From NCBI GenBank assembly GCA_964386005.1, contig CAYLSB010000013.1, positions 15,710 through 79,709 on the forward strand: 64,000 bases of DNA, given 5' to 3'. Each line of letters begins with the position of its first letter. The first letter of the stretch is position 1. The translations under genes and the position numbers were made by a program. The notes beneath the pieces are model-generated. The model made no database searches, was not told the origin of the DNA, and was given only the letters and a program-made list of their open reading frames with translations. This stretch comes from FEN-1350 sp964386005. Lineage in GTDB: Bacteria > Planctomycetota > Phycisphaerae > Sedimentisphaerales > Anaerohalosphaeraceae. Positions 61,443-64,000 of the stretch are shown here, one piece after another.

Positions 61443-62723
61443 ATGACTCAATCCGATAATGTTCCTCGGAATCCGCGGCGTTCTCCTTCCGGTCTGAGGA
61501 AGAATTTCCTTTGGATGCTGGCGGGAACCGTGATCAGCTCCGGATTACAGGTTCTGGTCCTGACGCTGATTCAAAAGATGCTGGGGACCGCATCCGTTGG
61601 AGACTATGTTTTCGCCTTGTCGGTTTCGCTTCCGGTGTTTTTATTCACCGGCTTATCCCTGAATATGATGATGGTCATCGACATTCAGGATTCCCATCGG
61701 TTCGACGAATATTTCGGTGTCCGTCTATTCCTGAATATCGTTTCCCTTGTTGTTATTTATGGCATCGTGTGGTTCGGAGGCCATGATGCACGATTGATCT
61801 GGATTACCTTCCTTGTGGCCGTCTATCATGGACTTTTCACATTGTCCACGCTGGCGCAGGGGGTTTTTCAGAAACACGAATGCATGGATTATCTGAGCAT
61901 TTCCCGAATCCTTCAGGGTCTGACCCATGTCGTGTCCATGGCCGCAGGAATTTATGTCACCGGTAATTTAATCGGGGGCCTTGTCGCGTTATGTTTGATC
62001 ACGCTCCTGAAATTTCTCCTATATGATCTTGCGTATGTGAAACATTTTGCATCCCTCCTTCCTCATTTTGATTTTTCCCTGCTGGCGCAGGTCTTTCGGA
62101 AGTGCTGGGTCATGTCGATCTCCGCTGGAATGCTTAGTTTATCGGGAAATTTGCCCCGGTATCTCGTCAAATCGCGGTTGGATACCGAATCGCTGGGGTT
62201 TTTTACCGGGATCTCCATAACGACGATGGGGATGTCGCTGGTGGTGGTGGCGCTGATGGCTTCGGCGCTTCGACGGATCGCCGTTTCGTATGTTCACGAT
62301 CTTCGCCGGTTCGTGCGCCTGCTCGTGAAGCTGGCGGTCGTTGCGGTCGGATTTGCGGTACTGAATTTGGTCTTTACGATCGTGGCGGGAAAATGGTTTC
62401 TGACCGTGTTTTTTGACGCCGCCTATGTGGTCCATCTTCCCGCGATGTACCTGTATGCCGGGGCGGGCATTTTGCTGGCCTTGATTTCGATTTTGGGGGA
62501 TACGATTTTATCCACACATCATTACGGGTGGCGAATCATCGCCAGCGTCGGATCGATCGCGACGATCTTTCTGGCCGGATCCTATTGGATTCCGAGCGAG
62601 GGATTGAATGGAGTGGCCAAAGCGTGTATCATGGGTTTTGGCGTTGAATTCCTGATATGCATGGCGGGATTGTATATCGTTTCAAAAGGACCACGAACGA
62701 TCTCGCCTTCGAACTCGGCATGA
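61443..62723 (+). CDS. Polysaccharide flippase (Wzx-like), second copy
   Basis: The 426-residue protein has about twelve membrane helices. The beginning, FLWMLAGTVISSGLQVLVLT and MLGTASVGDYVFALSVSLPV, is the MATE/Wzx pattern. It differs clearly from the flippase at 53590. It lies between the dockerin protein and the polymerase. A 24-bp gap separates it from the dockerin protein gene. Confidence 0.83.
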   Translation: MTQSDNVPRNPRRSPSGLRKNFLWMLAGTVISSGLQVLVLTLIQKMLGTASVGDYVFALSVSLPVFLFTGLSLNMMMVIDIQDSHRFDEYFGVRLFLNIVSLVVIYGIVWFGGHDARLIWITFLVAVYHGLFTLSTLAQGVFQKHECMDYLSISRILQGLTHVVSMAAGIYVTGNLIGGLVALCLITLLKFLLYDLAYVKHFASLLPHFDFSLLAQVFRKCWVMSISAGMLSLSGNLPRYLVKSRLDTESLGFFTGISITTMGMSLVVVALMASALRRIAVSYVHDLRRFVRLLVKLAVVAVGFAVLNLVFTIVAGKWFLTVFFDAAYVVHLPAMYLYAGAGILLALISILGDTILSTHHYGWRIIASVGSIATIFLAGSYWIPSEGLNGVAKACIMGFGVEFLICMAGLYIVSKGPRTISPSNSA

Positions 62724-62736
62724 GAATGGAGAATCC

Positions 62737-64000
62737 ATGACAAAGATAATTGGGCCCATCGTCCTATTCCTTCTGACGGCGATCCTCCTGGCTTTCCAGC
62801 CCGAACTCCGAGACGTACGGATCGCCCCGATCGTTTTGATCGCCCTTCTGCTATCCCCGATGCTGCTGGAATGGATTGTGGGGATCCGGGATATTTTCAA
62901 TCCATCGGGACTGGTCGCCGTGTTGTTGTTTCAGTTTCTGGTCATCTCGCCCACGTTGGCTTTTCTGAATGATCGTTACGATCTGTCCATGAATGAGACC
63001 CGGTCGTTGTTGAGTCAAACCATGTGGATGGTTGTGCCGGGAGTTCTGGCGTTTGTGGTGGGCCACTCGATTTCCATCGGAGCCCGAATCGGATTCAAGA
63101 CGACCCTTGGAGATCGCCTTTTGAACATTCCCAGGGCTCGCGTCCTTTCGATCCTTCTGATTCTGATCGGATTGGGGGCCAGCGTTTTGTTCCTAGCCGT
63201 CGCAATCGGACGAGGCGGAACATGGGAAACCCGATTCTCGGCGACCATGGGGCTGGGATATATTGCAACCATCGCGAACTTCCTGAGGATCGGATTGCTG
63301 CTAATCGTATCCCTCTCGATTCAAAAATATTTGGAGCAGGTGGAGTATGGAATCCCCGCAAGCAAAACCCGGCCGATCATGACGGCTTATATCGTGATCC
63401 TTCTCATTGTATTCATGCTGATTTTTCGCGGCAGCCGAGGCGCCATTGTCATGTATTTTTTCTGGGTGGCCGGAATGATTCATTATACCCTAAAACGGTT
63501 CAAACGGGTCTATGTCCTGATTCTGGTTCTGCTCGGACTTCCCGCCCTTCATATCTATGGTCTCTACAAAGCGTTCGGAATGCGGGCCTTTAGCGATTAT
63601 TGGAATCCCTCTCTCCGGGCCGGGATGGAGGAGTCTTCCCGGCAATCGATCATGGGTGTCTTGATCGGCGATTTAGGCCGAATCAACGTCTGGATGTTTG
63701 CCCACCAGGAAATTTCCGAGGGTCGATTTCCGCACACATGGGGAAAGACCTACGCCGGAGGTTCGGTGGCATTTATTCCACGAACTCTCTGGGCGAACCG
63801 TCCCTATGGGATGGCCGAAACGATTACCGATATGATCCATGGACAGGGAGCGTTTCAGGCCACCCAGGAAAAAACCGCCCGAGTGGCGGGATTGATCGGC
63901 GAGGCCTATATCAACTTCGGATGGCCTTTCATTGTCCTGGTCATGTTTCTGTATGGGATCGTGGTCCGGAGCGTTTCCGCCTGGGTGGAGAATTCACGCA
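62737..64000 (+). CDS. O-antigen/exopolysaccharide repeat-unit polymerase (Wzy-like), truncated by window edge
   Basis: GGAG at 62728-62731 lies five bases before this ATG. The frame is open to the end of the window, giving 421 residues without a stop. It has about ten hydrophobic helices, for example ILLILIGLGASVLFLAVAIG and VLILVLLGLPALHIYGLYKA. The stretch TYAGGSVAFIPRTLWANRPY with ARVAGLIGEAYINFGWPF is characteristic of oligosaccharide repeat-unit polymerases. It would polymerise the repeats after flipping by the flippase at 61443. The C-terminus lies outside the window. Confidence 0.82.
   Translation, partial: MTKIIGPIVLFLLTAILLAFQPELRDVRIAPIVLIALLLSPMLLEWIVGIRDIFNPSGLVAVLLFQFLVISPTLAFLNDRYDLSMNETRSLLSQTMWMVVPGVLAFVVGHSISIGARIGFKTTLGDRLLNIPRARVLSILLILIGLGASVLFLAVAIGRGGTWETRFSATMGLGYIATIANFLRIGLLLIVSLSIQKYLEQVEYGIPASKTRPIMTAYIVILLIVFMLIFRGSRGAIVMYFFWVAGMIHYTLKRFKRVYVLILVLLGLPALHIYGLYKAFGMRAFSDYWNPSLRAGMEESSRQSIMGVLIGDLGRINVWMFAHQEISEGRFPHTWGKTYAGGSVAFIPRTLWANRPYGMAETITDMIHGQGAFQATQEKTARVAGLIGEAYINFGWPFIVLVMFLYGIVVRSVSAWVENSR

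Overview
The window most likely comes from an anaerobic planctomycete of the Phycisphaerae/Sedimentisphaerales type, probably an uncultured genome. This placement is inferred from the gene families present: PEP-CTERM proteins ending in a hydrophobic helix plus LRRRS, truncated planctomycete-style dockerin modules, a secreted protein with a pilin-derived DG-motif tail, Tat-exported Gfo/Idh/MocA oxidoreductases, ThuA-like proteins, and a complete HydG ([FeFe]-hydrogenase maturase). No rRNA or tRNA gene and no CRISPR array was seen. Most genes are on the + strand.

Layout. 1-7231: alpha-glucan phosphorylase, a nitronate monooxygenase-like flavoprotein, a large secreted protein with a pilin-like tail, and a tetraheme lipoprotein with a metallophosphatase-like N-terminus. 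7280-23315: a type II secretion (T2SS) operon in the order gspC-like, gspD, gspE, [inserted four-helix-bundle gene], gspF, G, H, I, J, K, L, M. The secretin is unusually large, and two pseudopilins carry Ala instead of Gly before the cleavage site. 23366-25687: a parvulin-type prolyl isomerase and a convergent hydG without hydE/hydF. 25875-30160: a ThuA / sugar isomerase / Tat oxidoreductase / ThuA carbohydrate cassette with its own promoter. 30182-35857: a solenoid-like protein, a decayed beta-helix gene, NAD kinase, a TPR-like exported protein and a DinG-type helicase.

35990-41447 is an accessory island. It holds a stand-alone prepilin, two copies of a [dockerin-like protein + PEP-CTERM protein] gene pair, and between them a REP/RAYT system: eight 59-bp double-hairpin repeats and a REP-associated tyrosine transposase whose reading frame contains two of those repeats. 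A small lipoprotein gene is wedged tightly between repeats. Degenerate single arms of the same repeat occur at 13369 (inside the T2SS operon) and 46118.

42052-44357 carries a SEDS (RodA/FtsW) protein and a tandem-domain PTPS/QueD-like protein. 44558-64000 is an extracellular polysaccharide locus: UDP-glucose dehydrogenase, a UDP-glucuronate epimerase-like enzyme, GDP-fucose synthesis (gmd, fcl), a WbpB/WbpD/WbpE-type amino-sugar pathway, a UbiA-family prenyltransferase, a methyltransferase, two flippases, a DUF2723-type membrane protein, a glycosidase-like secreted protein, a 1064-residue Asp-box/dockerin protein, and a polymerase running off the right edge. T2SS export, PEP-CTERM sorting signals, dockerin-like modules and polysaccharide synthesis together suggest a lifestyle built around secreted surface proteins embedded in exopolysaccharide.
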